From positions 62,001 to 126,000 of the forward strand of contig NZ_JABRWJ010000001.1 in the NCBI RefSeq assembly GCF_013266755.1: a DNA stretch of 64,000 nucleotides, in the 5' to 3' direction. A program made the translations under genes and the position numbers. The notes under the pieces are model-generated. The model searched no databases. It was not told the DNA's origin and saw nothing but the letters and a program-made list of their open reading frames with translations. This document shows positions 1 through 8,572 of the stretch, piece by piece (within the stretch, counting starts at the first letter, position 1; each line of letters starts with the position of its first letter). Source of the stretch: Pseudaquabacterium terrae (lineage in GTDB: Bacteria; Pseudomonadota; Gammaproteobacteria; Burkholderiales; Burkholderiaceae_C).

Positions 1-2
1 GG

Positions 3-374
3 CAGCCGACGCACCTCATTCCCAGTGACGGCAAGGCGGCCGGCTTGCAGATGCTCGGCTACAGCGCCGAGTCCGGCGTGGGGCGGATCCTTCGCGCGAT
101 GAAGGGCCCTGAACTGGAACGCCTGCGTGCGCAGCAGGTGCTGACGGCGCACCTGGCCTCGGTGCTGAGAACCATGGCGCTCGATGGGCGCGGCCTCGCA
201 TGGCTGCCCGCCCTCCTGATCGGCGACGACATCGCAGCAGGCCGACTCGCCGTTGCCGCGCCCGACGCCTGGCGGATCGACCTGGAGGTCCGGTTGCACC
301 GCGACCACGCAGCGCTGGGCCGGGCTGCAGAAGGATTCTGGGAGGCTGCGAAGGCGGCTTCGGACGCTGCTTGA
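3..374 (+). CDS. LysR-family transcriptional regulator, C-terminal part
   Basis: The reading frame is open to the left edge of the window and ends at a TGA at 372-374, so the N-terminal DNA-binding half lies outside. The visible 120 or so residues have the look of the end of a LysR effector-binding domain: a segment in which a fully aromatic or hydrophobic strand (GLAWLPALLIGDDIAAGRL) precedes the typical 'weak strand plus helix' ending. That pattern, in which an invariant glycine-rich turn leads into LP..L....L..G.L, is what LysR substrate domains show near residue 220-250. What it regulates cannot be told from this fragment. It converges on nagR. Confidence 0.7.
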   Translation, partial: QPTHLIPSDGKAAGLQMLGYSAESGVGRILRAMKGPELERLRAQQVLTAHLASVLRTMALDGRGLAWLPALLIGDDIAAGRLAVAAPDAWRIDLEVRLHRDHAALGRAAEGFWEAAKAASDAA

Positions 375-422
375 AGCCGCTGCGGTGCTTTGAAGGCATC
401 AAAGCAAACAAGACAGGCATTG

Positions 423-436
423 GCCTTGGCCAAGGC
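423..436. other. 14-bp perfect palindrome between convergent genes
   Basis: GCCTTGGCCAAGGC lies in the 168-bp gap between the ends of the partial LysR gene and nagR. It could take part in termination on either strand, but there is no loop and no T-run, so this is only a possibility. Nothing else was recognised in the gap. Confidence 0.25.
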
Positions 437-542
437 GCCCCACGATCATTTGTCCATCCGCCAACACGGCTCGATCCTCATCAAGGCCGCGGGCGCCTAT
501 GCCGACTGAGCGGTCCTCCGGCAGCGTTTCGATCGGCTCCGA

Positions 543-1457
543 TCAGCCGCCGCCCTCGTCGACGAAGGTGTCGAACACCAGCGTGCGCAGCCAGTGGTTG
601 TCGGGCGCGCGGTGGAACTTGGCGTGCCAGAAGACGTTGATCGCCACCTCCGGCAGCTTGGCCGGATGCGTGTGGCTGGCCAGCCGGAACGGCTCGGTCA
701 TGCGCTGCGCGAGCCGCTCGGGCACCGTCGCCACCAGGTCGGTCGTCTGCAGGATGTGGCCGATCGCCACGTAGTGCGGCACCGTCAGGCGCACGTGGCG
801 GTGGATGCCGCTGCGCTCGAGCAGCTCGTCGACCTTGCCGTGCCCGGTGCCGGGTGACACGACGACCAGGTGCTCGGCCGCCGAGAACTCGGCCAGCGAG
901 ATCTTCTTCTTGTCGAGCCGGTGGCCCTGGCGCATCAGGCATACGTAGCGCTGCTTGAACAGTCGCCGCTGGAAGAAGCCGGCCTTCAGCTGCGGCAGCA
1001 GCCCGATCGCCAGGTCGACCTTGCCGGCCTCCATCTCGTCCTTCAGGTTGACCGCGGTGTTGCGCACCGTGCTCAGTGACACGCCCGGCGCCTGCTGCCG
1101 CAGGCGCTCCATCAGCGTGGGCAGGAAATAGATCTCGCCGATGTCGGTCATGCCGATGGTGAACGAGCGCGTGCTGCTCGCCGGCTCGAACGCACTGCGC
1201 TGGTTCAGCGCGCTGTGGATCATGCCGAGCGCGTAGGTCACCGGCTCGGCGAGCTGCTCGGCGAACGGCGTCGGCTGCATGCCGGTGGGCGTGCGCAGGA
1301 ACAGCTCGTCGCCGAGCAGCTTGCGCAGGCGCGCCAGCGCGTTGCTGACGGCCGGCTGCGTGAGCCCGAGGTTGTCCGCCACTTTCGACACCCGCCGCTC
1401 GACCAGGAGCTGGTTGAAAAGCACCAGCAGGTTGAGGTCGAGGTCGCGCAGCTCCAT
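543..1457 (-). CDS. nagR: NagR/NahR, LysR-type activator of salicylate catabolism
   Basis: A LysR regulator of 304 residues that closely follows NahR of Pseudomonas and NagR of Ralstonia. The start MELRDLDLNLLV and the helix-turn-helix segment LGLTQPAVSNALARLRKL are nearly the same as in NahR as I remember it. The effector-domain signatures MTDIGEIYF and VPHYVAIGHILQTTDLVATVP are shared too. NahR and NagR bind salicylate and activate the adjacent catabolic operon. I chose ATG 1457 because it matches the NahR start and has GGAG seven bases before it; a GTG at 1472 is in frame but lies inside the predicted binding site. The gene is divergent from nagAa. Salicylate as inducer is inferred from the family and the neighbours. 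Confidence 0.9.
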   Translation of the reverse strand: MELRDLDLNLLVLFNQLLVERRVSKVADNLGLTQPAVSNALARLRKLLGDELFLRTPTGMQPTPFAEQLAEPVTYALGMIHSALNQRSAFEPASSTRSFTIGMTDIGEIYFLPTLMERLRQQAPGVSLSTVRNTAVNLKDEMEAGKVDLAIGLLPQLKAGFFQRRLFKQRYVCLMRQGHRLDKKKISLAEFSAAEHLVVVSPGTGHGKVDELLERSGIHRHVRLTVPHYVAIGHILQTTDLVATVPERLAQRMTEPFRLASHTHPAKLPEVAINVFWHAKFHRAPDNHWLRTLVFDTFVDEGGG

Positions 1458-1466
1458 CGCCGCTCC

Positions 1467-1481
1467 ATTCACATCGGTGAT
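1467..1481. promoter_or_regulatory. NahR/NagR binding box
   Basis: ATTCACATCGGTGAT matches the published NahR consensus ATTCAC-N5-TGAT (remembered as ATTCACGCTNNTGAT) at all the flanking fixed positions. It also contains the LysR T-N11-A signature. It sits in the nagR-nagAa divergent promoter region, just upstream of the nagR start, where it could serve both activation of nagAa and autoregulation. Confidence 0.75.
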
Positions 1482-1494
1482 GTCATGTATTCAA

Positions 1495-1516
1495 GTCATT
1501 CTATTGGCTGAATGAC
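1495..1516. promoter_or_regulatory. Inverted repeat upstream of nagAa
   Basis: GTCATTC and GAATGAC are perfect 7-bp arms separated by 8 bases. The element ends 14-23 bases before the candidate nagAa starts. It may be a second operator or a leader hairpin; the sequence does not say which. Confidence 0.4.
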
Positions 1517-1539
1517 GGCCGGCGCCGATCATGCGGCTC

Positions 1540-2526
1540 ATGGAAGTCACGATCCACCCTCTGCAACGCGTGCTGCACGTGCAGCCGGGCGCCAACCTGC
1601 TCGAGGTGCTGCGCGAGCACCAGGTGCCGATGTCGTACAGCTGCATGGCGGGGCGTTGCGGCACCTGCCGCTGCAAGGTGCTCAGCGGCGACGTGCTCGA
1701 CGGCGGCCAGGCGATGCAGCGGCCGCTCGACGGCGAGGCGGCGTTCGTGCTGGCCTGCCAGACCTTTCTCACCGAGCCCTGCACGATCCAGATCCCGGAG
1801 CCCGACGAGATCGTCGTGCACCCCGCGCGCATCGTGAAGGCGACCGTGCTGTCGATCGAGGACATGACGCACGACATCAAGCGGCTGCGGCTGAAGCCGG
1901 CCAAGCCGCTGGTCTTCTCGCCGGGCCAGTACGCGCAGCTGCAGTTCACGCCCGAGTTTGTGCGGCCGTATTCGATGGCCGGGCTGGCGGATGACGACAC
2001 GCTGGAATTCCACGTCCGGCTGGTGCCCGACGGCCGCGTCACCGGCTACATCGCTAACACGCTGAAGGTCGGCGATGCGGTGCGCGTCAGCGGCCCGCTC
2101 GGCTCGGCCTACCTGCGCCGCAAGCACGACGGCCCGATGCTGTGCGTGGCCGGCGGCACCGGGCTCGCGCCGATCCTGTCGATCATCCGCGGCGCGGTTG
2201 CCGGCGGCATGGCCAACCCCATCCACCTGTACTTCGGCGTGCGCTCGCCGCGCGACGTTTATGGCCTGGCGTGGCTGGAGCACTTGCGCGGCCTGCACCC
2301 CGCGCTGCACCTGCACGTGGTGGTGACCGGCGGCGCCGACCCGCGCCGGCATCGCGCCGGCCTGGTCACCGATGCGATCGAAGCCGACCTGCCGCAGCTC
2401 GACGGCTGGCGCGCCTACCTCTGCGGCTCGCCGCCGATGGTGGAGGCGGCCACGCTGCTGGCCAAGCGCAAGGGCATCGCGCCCGAGCGCATGCATGCCG
2501 ACGCCTTCTACACCCAGGGAACCTGA
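1540..2526 (+). CDS. nagAa: Ferredoxin reductase of salicylate 5-hydroxylase
   Basis: A 328-residue electron-transfer flavoprotein. Residues 1-90 form a plant-type [2Fe-2S] ferredoxin domain with Cys35, Cys40, Cys43 and Cys73 (Cx4C, Cx2C, then a distant C). An FAD-binding reductase domain follows with RPYSMAG, and then an NAD(P)-binding domain with GGTGLAP. In the nag system this protein passes electrons from NADH to the Rieske ferredoxin NagAb, which feeds the NagGH oxygenase. I placed the start at ATG 1540 because [10 protein letters not shown] aligns with the start of NagAa; ATG 1531 is also in frame. It is first in the operon, and the next gene begins 5 bases after its stop. Confidence 0.88.
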   Translation: MEVTIHPLQRVLHVQPGANLLEVLREHQVPMSYSCMAGRCGTCRCKVLSGDVLDGGQAMQRPLDGEAAFVLACQTFLTEPCTIQIPEPDEIVVHPARIVKATVLSIEDMTHDIKRLRLKPAKPLVFSPGQYAQLQFTPEFVRPYSMAGLADDDTLEFHVRLVPDGRVTGYIANTLKVGDAVRVSGPLGSAYLRRKHDGPMLCVAGGTGLAPILSIIRGAVAGGMANPIHLYFGVRSPRDVYGLAWLEHLRGLHPALHLHVVVTGGADPRRHRAGLVTDAIEADLPQLDGWRAYLCGSPPMVEAATLLAKRKGIAPERMHADAFYTQGT

Positions 2527-2531
2527 ACACC

Positions 2532-3578
2532 ATGGCCACCACCGCCCATTCGCCCGCGGCGCTGCGCGAGCGCCGCGCCTACTACGAGCGCATCGGCCGC
2601 CACAGCATGACGCCGCTGTGGGAGGTGCTCGACGCGCTGGTGCCGCCGGCGCCGCGCTCGCCGGTCGTGCCCGCGCTCTGGCGTTATGCCGAGGTGCGTG
2701 AGCAGGTGCTCGAAGCCGGGCGCCTGATCAGCGCCGAGGAGGCCGAGCGCCGCGTGCTGATCCTCGAGAACCCGGCGCTGCGCGGCGAGTCGTGCATCAC
2801 GCAATCGCTCTACGCCGGCCTGCAACTGATCCTGCCCGGTGAAGTGGCCCCGGCGCACCGCCATGCGCAGTCGGCGCTGCGGCTGGTGCTCGATGGCCAG
2901 GGCGCCTACACCGCGGTCAACGGCGAGCGCACCACGATGCGCCGCGGCGACTTCATCATCACCCCGGCCTGGACCTGGCACGACCACGGCAACTTGGGGA
3001 ACGAGCCGGTGGTGTGGCTGGACGGCCTGGACATTCCGCTGCTGCGCTTTCTCGATGCCGGCTTCGCCGAGAAGACCGAGCAGGCGGTGCAGACCCCCCT
3101 GCGCCCGGAAGGCGACGCGCTGGCGCGCTACGGCGCCAACATGGTGCCGGTGGACTTTCACCAGACGCCGCAGGAGCCCACCCGCGTCTTCGTCTATCCG
3201 TACGAACGCACGCGCGCCGCGCTAACGGCCATTGCGAGCGGCACACCCGACCCGCACCTGGGCTTCAAGCAGCGCTTCGTCAATCCGGCCACCGGCGCCT
3301 CGCCGATGCCGACCATCGGTGCCTTCGCGCAGTGGCTGCCCGCCGGCTTCGAGACCCGGCCGCTGCGCAGCACCGACGGCACCGTCTGCGTCTGCCTGGA
3401 AGGCGAAGGCGAGGCGTTGGTCGGCGACGAGGTGCTGCGCTTCGCCGAGAACGATGTCTTCGTCGTGCCGTCGTGGCACACGCTGCGGCTGCACGCCAGC
3501 CGCGACACGCTGCTGTTCAGCTACTCCGACCGGCCGGTGCAGCAGGTGCTCGGCCTGTGGCGCGAGCAGCGGCTGTAG
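2532..3578 (+). CDS. nagI: Gentisate 1,2-dioxygenase
   Basis: A bicupin protein of 348 residues, the normal length for the family. It opens the gentisate ring with O2 and Fe(II) to give maleylpyruvate. The first cupin carries the iron-ligand motif PGEVAPAHRHAQSALR (His109, His111), followed by GDFIITPAWTWHDHGN, both hallmarks of gentisate dioxygenases. The second cupin (around residues 240-340) ends in DVFVVPSWHTLRLHA. Some relatives cleave salicylate directly, but the salicylate 5-hydroxylase genes next door make gentisate the expected substrate. Confidence 0.9.
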   Translation: MATTAHSPAALRERRAYYERIGRHSMTPLWEVLDALVPPAPRSPVVPALWRYAEVREQVLEAGRLISAEEAERRVLILENPALRGESCITQSLYAGLQLILPGEVAPAHRHAQSALRLVLDGQGAYTAVNGERTTMRRGDFIITPAWTWHDHGNLGNEPVVWLDGLDIPLLRFLDAGFAEKTEQAVQTPLRPEGDALARYGANMVPVDFHQTPQEPTRVFVYPYERTRAALTAIASGTPDPHLGFKQRFVNPATGASPMPTIGAFAQWLPAGFETRPLRSTDGTVCVCLEGEGEALVGDEVLRFAENDVFVVPSWHTLRLHASRDTLLFSYSDRPVQQVLGLWREQRL

Positions 3579-3613
3579 ATCTCCACGCCTTCTTCATCCG
3601 AACCAAAGCCCCC

Positions 3614-4309
3614 ATGAACTACGCCGTCCCCGTTCCGCCCGTTTTTTCGCTCAGCGTCGCCGGGCGCGACGAGCGCTTCCCGGTCAACCGCGTCTTCTGC
3701 GTCGGCCGCAACTACGCCGCGCATGCCCGCGAGATGGGCAAGGACCCGGACCGTGAGCCGCCGTTCTTCTTCATGAAGCCGGCCCACGCGGTGGTCGACG
3801 CGTCGCGGCCGGCGAGCGTGCCCTACCCGCCGAAGACCGCCAACTACCACCACGAGATCGAGCTCGTCATCGCCATCGGCGAGGGCGGCCGCGACATCGC
3901 CGTGGCGAATGCGCTGGCGCATGTCTACGGTTATGCCGTCGGCCTGGACATGACGCGGCGCGACCTGCAACTGGAAGCGCGTGACAAGGGCCGGCCCTGG
4001 GAGTTCGGCAAGTCGTTTGCGCGGTCGGCACCGATCGGGGCGCTGCGGCGCGCCGCGGATGGCGGCCACCCCGGCGACGGCGCCATCACGCTGACGGTCA
4101 ACGGCCAGCCGCGCCAGGCGTCCGACATCTCGAAGCTGATCTGGTCGGTGGCCGAATGCATCGCGACGCTGTCGCAGTACGAGGCACTCGAGCCCGGCGA
4201 CCTGATCATGACCGGCACGCCCGAGGGCGTGAACGCCGTCGTGCCGGGCGACGTGATGAAGGGCGCCATCGCCGGCCTCGGCGAGATCGAAGTCCGGGTC
4301 GACGCCTGA
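3614..4309 (+). CDS. nagK: Fumarylacetoacetate hydrolase-family fumaryl/maleylpyruvate hydrolase
   Basis: A 231-residue FAH-fold hydrolase. It shows the family signatures VFCVGRNYAAHAREMG near the N terminus, the metal-binding H.EIELV segment (NYHHEIELVIAIG) and the C-terminal DLIMTGTPEGV. In the gentisate pathway NagK splits fumarylpyruvate into fumarate and pyruvate. No maleylpyruvate isomerase (nagL) gene lies in the cluster, so this enzyme might act on maleylpyruvate directly, as a few homologues do. It sits between nagI and nagG on the same strand. Confidence 0.85.
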   Translation: MNYAVPVPPVFSLSVAGRDERFPVNRVFCVGRNYAAHAREMGKDPDREPPFFFMKPAHAVVDASRPASVPYPPKTANYHHEIELVIAIGEGGRDIAVANALAHVYGYAVGLDMTRRDLQLEARDKGRPWEFGKSFARSAPIGALRRAADGGHPGDGAITLTVNGQPRQASDISKLIWSVAECIATLSQYEALEPGDLIMTGTPEGVNAVVPGDVMKGAIAGLGEIEVRVDA

Positions 4310-4347
4310 TCCGCGTTCGAGCACGCACGCCAGCCAGGAGACACGCA

Positions 4348-5607
4348 ATGAGCGAGACATCCACCGTCTTTCCGTCGACTCCGCAGTGGGAGGGCGACGG
4401 CACGCACCGGATCCCGTTCCTGACCTACACCAGCGACGCGCTGTACCAGCGCGAGCTGGAGCGCTTCTTCTACAAGGGCCACTGGTGTTACGTCGGCCTG
4501 GAGGCCGAGGTGCCGAATGCCGGCGACTTCAAGCGCACGGTGGTCGGCGAGCGCTCGGTGATCATGGTTCGCGATGCCAGCGGCGCGATCAACGTCGTCG
4601 AGAATGTGTGCGCCCACCGCGGCATGCGCTTCTGCCGCGAGCGACACGGCAACCGCAAGGATTTCGTCTGCCCGTACCACCAGTGGAGCTACACGCTCAA
4701 GGGCGACCTGCAGGGCGTGCCGTTCCGCCGTGGCGTCAAGCAGGACGGGCAGGTGCATGGCGGCATGCCGGCAGACTTCAAGACCAGCGAGCACGGGCTG
4801 ACGAAGCTGCAGGTGGCGACGCGCGGCGGTGTGGTCTTCGCGTCGTTCGATCCCGAAGTCGAGTCTTTTGAAAGTTATCTCGGCCCGGCGATCCTCGGCT
4901 ACTTCGATCGGCTGTTCAACGGCCGCACGCTGAAGATCCTGGGCTACAACCGCCAGCGCATCCCCGGCAACTGGAAGCTGATGCAGGAGAACATCAAGGA
5001 CCCGTACCACCCGGGCCTGCTGCACACCTGGTTCGTCACCTACGGCCTCTGGCGCGCCGACAACAAGTCCCAGCTGCGCATGGATTCGAGGTTTCGCCAC
5101 GCGGCGATGATCTCCACGCGCGGCACCGCCGGCCAGGCCGGGCAGGTGACGCAGGTGTCGAGCTTCAAGGCCGACATGCAGCTCAACGACCCGAGCTTCC
5201 TCGACATCGTGCCCGAGCCGTGGTGGGGCGGACCGACCGCCGTGATGACCACCATCTTCCCGAGCGTGATCCTGCAGCAGCAGGTCAACAGCGTCTCGAC
5301 GCGCCACATCCAGCCCAGCGGCCACGGCAGCTTCGACTTCGTCTGGACGCACTTCGGCTTCGAGGACGACGACGAGGAGATGACGCAGCGCCGGCTGCGC
5401 CAGGCCAACCTGTTCGGCCCGGCCGGCTTCGTCTCGGCCGACGACGGCGAGGTGATCGAGTTCTCGCAGCAGGCCTTCGAGAGCAAGCCCTTCCACCGCA
5501 CGCTGGCCGAGCTGGGCGGCCACGCGGTGGAGGACACCGAGCACATGGTGACCGAGACGCTGATACGCGGCATGTACCGCTACTGGCGGGACGTGATGGA
5601 GGCCTGA
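4348..5607 (+). CDS. nagG: Salicylate 5-hydroxylase, oxygenase large subunit
   Basis: A 419-residue Rieske non-heme iron oxygenase alpha subunit. The Rieske cluster ligands are Cys88 and His90 (CAHRG) and Cys108 and His111 (CPYHQW). The mononuclear iron site is DPYHPGLLH, giving Asp218, His221 and His226 as bridge and ligands. With NagH, NagAb and NagAa it hydroxylates salicylate at C5 to gentisate. Related enzymes act on anthranilate or benzoate; the adjacent gentisate dioxygenase and NahR-type regulator favour salicylate. The ATG at 4348 follows a GGAG at a normal distance, and nagH starts 3 bases after the stop. Confidence 0.88.
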   Translation: MSETSTVFPSTPQWEGDGTHRIPFLTYTSDALYQRELERFFYKGHWCYVGLEAEVPNAGDFKRTVVGERSVIMVRDASGAINVVENVCAHRGMRFCRERHGNRKDFVCPYHQWSYTLKGDLQGVPFRRGVKQDGQVHGGMPADFKTSEHGLTKLQVATRGGVVFASFDPEVESFESYLGPAILGYFDRLFNGRTLKILGYNRQRIPGNWKLMQENIKDPYHPGLLHTWFVTYGLWRADNKSQLRMDSRFRHAAMISTRGTAGQAGQVTQVSSFKADMQLNDPSFLDIVPEPWWGGPTAVMTTIFPSVILQQQVNSVSTRHIQPSGHGSFDFVWTHFGFEDDDEEMTQRRLRQANLFGPAGFVSADDGEVIEFSQQAFESKPFHRTLAELGGHAVEDTEHMVTETLIRGMYRYWRDVMEA

Positions 5608-5610
5608 GCG

Positions 5611-6093
5611 ATGAGCACGACCCTGAACTTCGACGACTGGCTGGCGCTGACACAGCTGTACGCCGACTACGCCAGCGCGGTCGATTCCGGCCACTGGGCG
5701 CTGTGGCCCGAGTTCTTCATCGACGACTGCGTCTACCGGCTGCAGCCGCGCGAGAACCACGAACGTGGCTTCCCGCTGGCCACGTTGTCGTTCACCAGCA
5801 AGGGCATGCTGAAGGACCGTGTCTACGGCATCACCGAGACACTGTTCCACGACCCCTACTACCAGCGCCACGTGGTGGGCACGCCGGTGATCCGCAGCGT
5901 CGACGAGGATCGCATCCGCTGCGAAGCCAACTACGCGGTGTTCCGCACCAAGCTGTCGGAGGCCTCGACGGTGTTCAACGTCGGCCGCTACCTGGACACG
6001 GTGGTGCGCACGCCGCAAGGCCTGAAGTTCGCGTCGCGCGAGTGCATCTACGACAGCGAAATGATCCCCAACTCGATCATCTACCCGATATGA
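5611..6093 (+). CDS. nagH: Salicylate 5-hydroxylase, oxygenase small subunit
   Basis: A 160-residue ring-hydroxylating oxygenase beta subunit with the NTF2-like (cystatin) fold. The opening pattern, LYADYASAVDSGHWALWPEFFIDDCVYRL, is typical of this family, and ESNYAVF-like and ECIYDS segments follow later. Beta subunits are structural and hold the alpha3beta3 hexamer together. Its stop overlaps the nagAb start (ATGA at 6090-6093), which suggests translational coupling. Confidence 0.88.
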   Translation: MSTTLNFDDWLALTQLYADYASAVDSGHWALWPEFFIDDCVYRLQPRENHERGFPLATLSFTSKGMLKDRVYGITETLFHDPYYQRHVVGTPVIRSVDEDRIRCEANYAVFRTKLSEASTVFNVGRYLDTVVRTPQGLKFASRECIYDSEMIPNSIIYPI

Positions 6094-6407
6094 GCACCAC
6101 CACCTGGATCGACGCGCTGGCGACCGATGCGCTGCCCACCGACGACGTGATCGGCATCGAAGTCGATGGCCGCGACATCGCGCTCTACACCGTCGGCGAC
6201 GCGGTGTACGCCACCGACAACCTCTGCACGCACGGCCACGCCCGGCTGTGCGACGGCTTCCTCGAAGGCCATGAAATCGAATGCCCGCTGCACCAGGGCA
6301 AGTTCGACGTGCGCGACGGCAAGCCGACCTGCGAACCGGCGACCGAGCCGCTGCGCCACTACCCCGTGAAGATCGAAGGCTCGCGCGTGTTCGTGCGCCT
6401 CGACTGA
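6090..6407 (+). CDS. nagAb: Rieske ferredoxin of salicylate 5-hydroxylase
   Basis: A 105-residue single-domain Rieske ferredoxin. The [2Fe-2S] ligands are in CTHGHARLC and CPLHQGKFD (C-x-H ... C-x2-H). It carries electrons from NagAa to NagG. The start overlaps the nagH stop by four bases. Unlike the Ralstonia U2 nag operon as I recall it, no naphthalene dioxygenase genes (nagAc, nagAd) follow, so the set is dedicated to salicylate or a similar hydroxybenzoate. Confidence 0.88.
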   Translation: MSTTTWIDALATDALPTDDVIGIEVDGRDIALYTVGDAVYATDNLCTHGHARLCDGFLEGHEIECPLHQGKFDVRDGKPTCEPATEPLRHYPVKIEGSRVFVRLD

Positions 6408-6429
6408 CCCCGCCGCATTCCAGCCGCCA

Positions 6430-6451
6430 CGGCGTCTCCACCGGGACGCCG
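6430..6451 (+). other. Intercistronic hairpin between nagAb and the transporter genes
   Basis: CGGCGTC and GACGCCG form a perfect 7-bp stem around an 8-base loop. There is no T-run, so it is a poor intrinsic terminator. It may instead tune or protect mRNA between the enzyme and importer genes. A clear AAGGAG ribosome binding site (6471-6476) follows. Confidence 0.4.
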
Positions 6452-6483
6452 CTGAGCGGAGCTCACCCTGAAGGAGACAGACC

Positions 6484-7644
6484 ATGCGCCATGCCGTCAC
6501 CGCCCTCGCGCTCGCGCTCGCGGGCACCCTCATCACCGCCAACGCCGCCACCATCGGCCTGATGGCCCCGTTGTCCGGCCCGCAGGCCCTCGTCGGCCAG
6601 GACCAGGTCGACGGCTTCATGCTGGCGCTGGAGCAGCTCGGCGGCAAGCTCGGTGGCCAGCCCGCCAGCGTGCTGAAGGAGGACGACCAGCTCAAGCCCG
6701 AGACCGGCCAGCAGATCGTGCGCAAGTTCATCGACAAGGACAAGGTCGACGCGATCGTCGGCCTGAGCTTCTCGAACGTGCTGATGGGCAGCCTGCCGCG
6801 CCTGGCCGAATCGGGCACGGTTGCGATCGCCACCAATGCCGGCCCGTCGCCGATCGCCGGCGCCCAGTGCAAGGCCAACGTCTTCTCGGTGGCCTGGCAG
6901 AACGACGGCGCGGCCGAAGCGATGGGCACGTTCGCGCAGGAGCGCGGCGTCAAGCGCGTCTACCTGATGGCGCCGAACTACCAGGCCGGCAAGGACATGC
7001 TGGCCGGCTTCAAGCGCTTCTTCAAGGGCGAGGTCATCGGCGAGACCTACACGCAGGTCAACCAGGCCGACTACGCGGCCGAGCTGGCGCAGCTGCAGGC
7101 CGCCAAGCCCGACGCGGTGTTCGTCTTCTATCCCGGCGGCATGGGCGTCAACTTCGTCAAGCAGATGGGCCAGGCCGGCCTGTCGGCGAAGCTGCCGCTG
7201 TACTCGGTGTTCACCGTCGACGGCACGACGCTGCCTTCGCTGCGCGAAGCGGCCGCCGGTACGATCAGCGGCGCGATGTGGGATGCGGCGCTCGACACGC
7301 CCGGGAACCGCAAGTTCGTCACCGCCTTCGAGGCCAAGTACAAGCGCACGCCGAGCGAATACGCCGCCACCGGCTACGACGCGGCGAACCTGCTCGATGC
7401 GGCACTGCGCAAGCTCGGCGGCAAGTCGGGCGACGCCAAGGCGCTGGCCGCGGCGGTGAAGGCCGCGGGCAGCGAGTTCAGCTCGGTGCGCGGGCCCTTC
7501 CGCTTCAACAACAACAACCTGCCGGTGCAGAACTACTACGCCTTCGAAGCCGCGAAGGACAACGGCAAGCTCGCGGTGCGGCAGATCGGCACGCCGCTGA
7601 AGGCGCACGCCGACGCGTACCACGGCCAGTGCCCGTTGAAGTGA
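6484..7644 (+). CDS. ABC transporter periplasmic binding protein, branched-chain amino-acid type
   Basis: A 386-residue precursor with a clear Sec signal peptide ending near ANA (about residue 21), followed by the LivK-type opening TIGLMAPLSGPQALVGQDQVDGF. The family (Peripla_BP_6) delivers amino acids, amides or aromatic acids to LivHMGF-type permeases. Lying 76 bases behind nagAb on the same strand, it is most likely a binding protein for salicylate or a related aromatic acid; that ligand is inferred from context only. AAGGAG precedes the ATG. Confidence 0.82.
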   Translation: MRHAVTALALALAGTLITANAATIGLMAPLSGPQALVGQDQVDGFMLALEQLGGKLGGQPASVLKEDDQLKPETGQQIVRKFIDKDKVDAIVGLSFSNVLMGSLPRLAESGTVAIATNAGPSPIAGAQCKANVFSVAWQNDGAAEAMGTFAQERGVKRVYLMAPNYQAGKDMLAGFKRFFKGEVIGETYTQVNQADYAAELAQLQAAKPDAVFVFYPGGMGVNFVKQMGQAGLSAKLPLYSVFTVDGTTLPSLREAAAGTISGAMWDAALDTPGNRKFVTAFEAKYKRTPSEYAATGYDAANLLDAALRKLGGKSGDAKALAAAVKAAGSEFSSVRGPFRFNNNNLPVQNYYAFEAAKDNGKLAVRQIGTPLKAHADAYHGQCPLK

Positions 7645-7650
7645 GCGGCC

Positions 7651-8571
7651 ATGAGTCTGACGCTGCTCTTCGCGCAGCTGCTGAACGGCCTGCAGTACGG
7701 CGTGCTGCTGTTCCTGCTGGCGGCCGGGCTGACGCTGGTGTTCGGGATCATGAGCTTCGTGAACCTCGCGCACGGCTCGCTGTACATGCTGGGCGCCTAT
7801 GCGGGCGCGGTGGCCTACGGCGCCAGCGGATCGTTCGTGCTCGCGGTGCTGGCGGCGGCGGCCAGCGCGCTGCTGCTGGGACTTGTGCTCGAGCTGACGG
7901 TGGTGTCGCGGCTGTACCGGCGCGATCACCTCGACCACGTGCTGGCCACCTTCGGGCTGGTGCTGTTCTTCAACGAGCTGGTCCGCCTGGTCTGGGGGCC
8001 GCAGCCGTACTTCGTGCAGGTGCCGCAAGTGCTGTCGGGCACCGTCGAGCTGCTGGGCTTCAGCTATCCGTCGTACCGCTTCGCGATCATCGCGGTGGGG
8101 CTGCTGGTCGCGCTGGGCTCGTACGCGCTGATCCACAAGACGCGGCTGGGCATGCTGATCCGCGCCGGCGCGCAGAACCCGCAGATGGTGGGCGCGCTGG
8201 GCGTCAACATCCGCCTGCTCAATGCGCTGCTGTTCGGGCTCGGCGCGATGCTCGCCGGCGTGGCCGGCGCGATGGCCGGGCCGATCCTGTCGGTGCAGTC
8301 CGGCATGGGCGAGCCGGTGTTGATCACCACGCTGGTGGTCATCGTGATCGGCGGCATCGGCTCGGTCAGCGGCGCGTTCTATGCGTCGCTGATCGTCGGC
8401 CTGGTCGACACGCTGGGCCGCGCGTTCCTGCCGATGGCCTTGCGGCAGGTGGCCGAGCGCTCGCTCGCCGACGCGGCCGGCCCGGCGCTCGCATCGATGA
8501 GCGTGTACCTGCTGATGGCGCTCGTGCTGGCCTGGCGGCCGCAAGGGCTCTTTCCGGCGCACCGGGGGTGA
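7651..8571 (+). CDS. ABC transporter permease, LivH type
   Basis: A 306-residue inner-membrane permease with about eight hydrophobic segments. It has the LivH-type opening LLNGLQYGVLLFLLAAGLTLVFGIM and the loop GMLIRAGAQNPQMVGALGVN, which corresponds to the EAA-like coupling region. It is 6 bases downstream of the binding-protein gene and would form the heterodimeric channel with the LivM-type partner that follows. Confidence 0.85.
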   Translation: MSLTLLFAQLLNGLQYGVLLFLLAAGLTLVFGIMSFVNLAHGSLYMLGAYAGAVAYGASGSFVLAVLAAAASALLLGLVLELTVVSRLYRRDHLDHVLATFGLVLFFNELVRLVWGPQPYFVQVPQVLSGTVELLGFSYPSYRFAIIAVGLLVALGSYALIHKTRLGMLIRAGAQNPQMVGALGVNIRLLNALLFGLGAMLAGVAGAMAGPILSVQSGMGEPVLITTLVVIVIGGIGSVSGAFYASLIVGLVDTLGRAFLPMALRQVAERSLADAAGPALASMSVYLLMALVLAWRPQGLFPAHRG

Positions 8572-8572
8572 A

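Noticed and set aside
3931-6441. Long open frame on the minus strand opposite nagK, nagG, nagH and nagAb
   Set aside because: It is rich in Arg, Ala, His and Val with no known motif and lies opposite clear Rieske oxygenase genes; high GC makes such antisense frames common.
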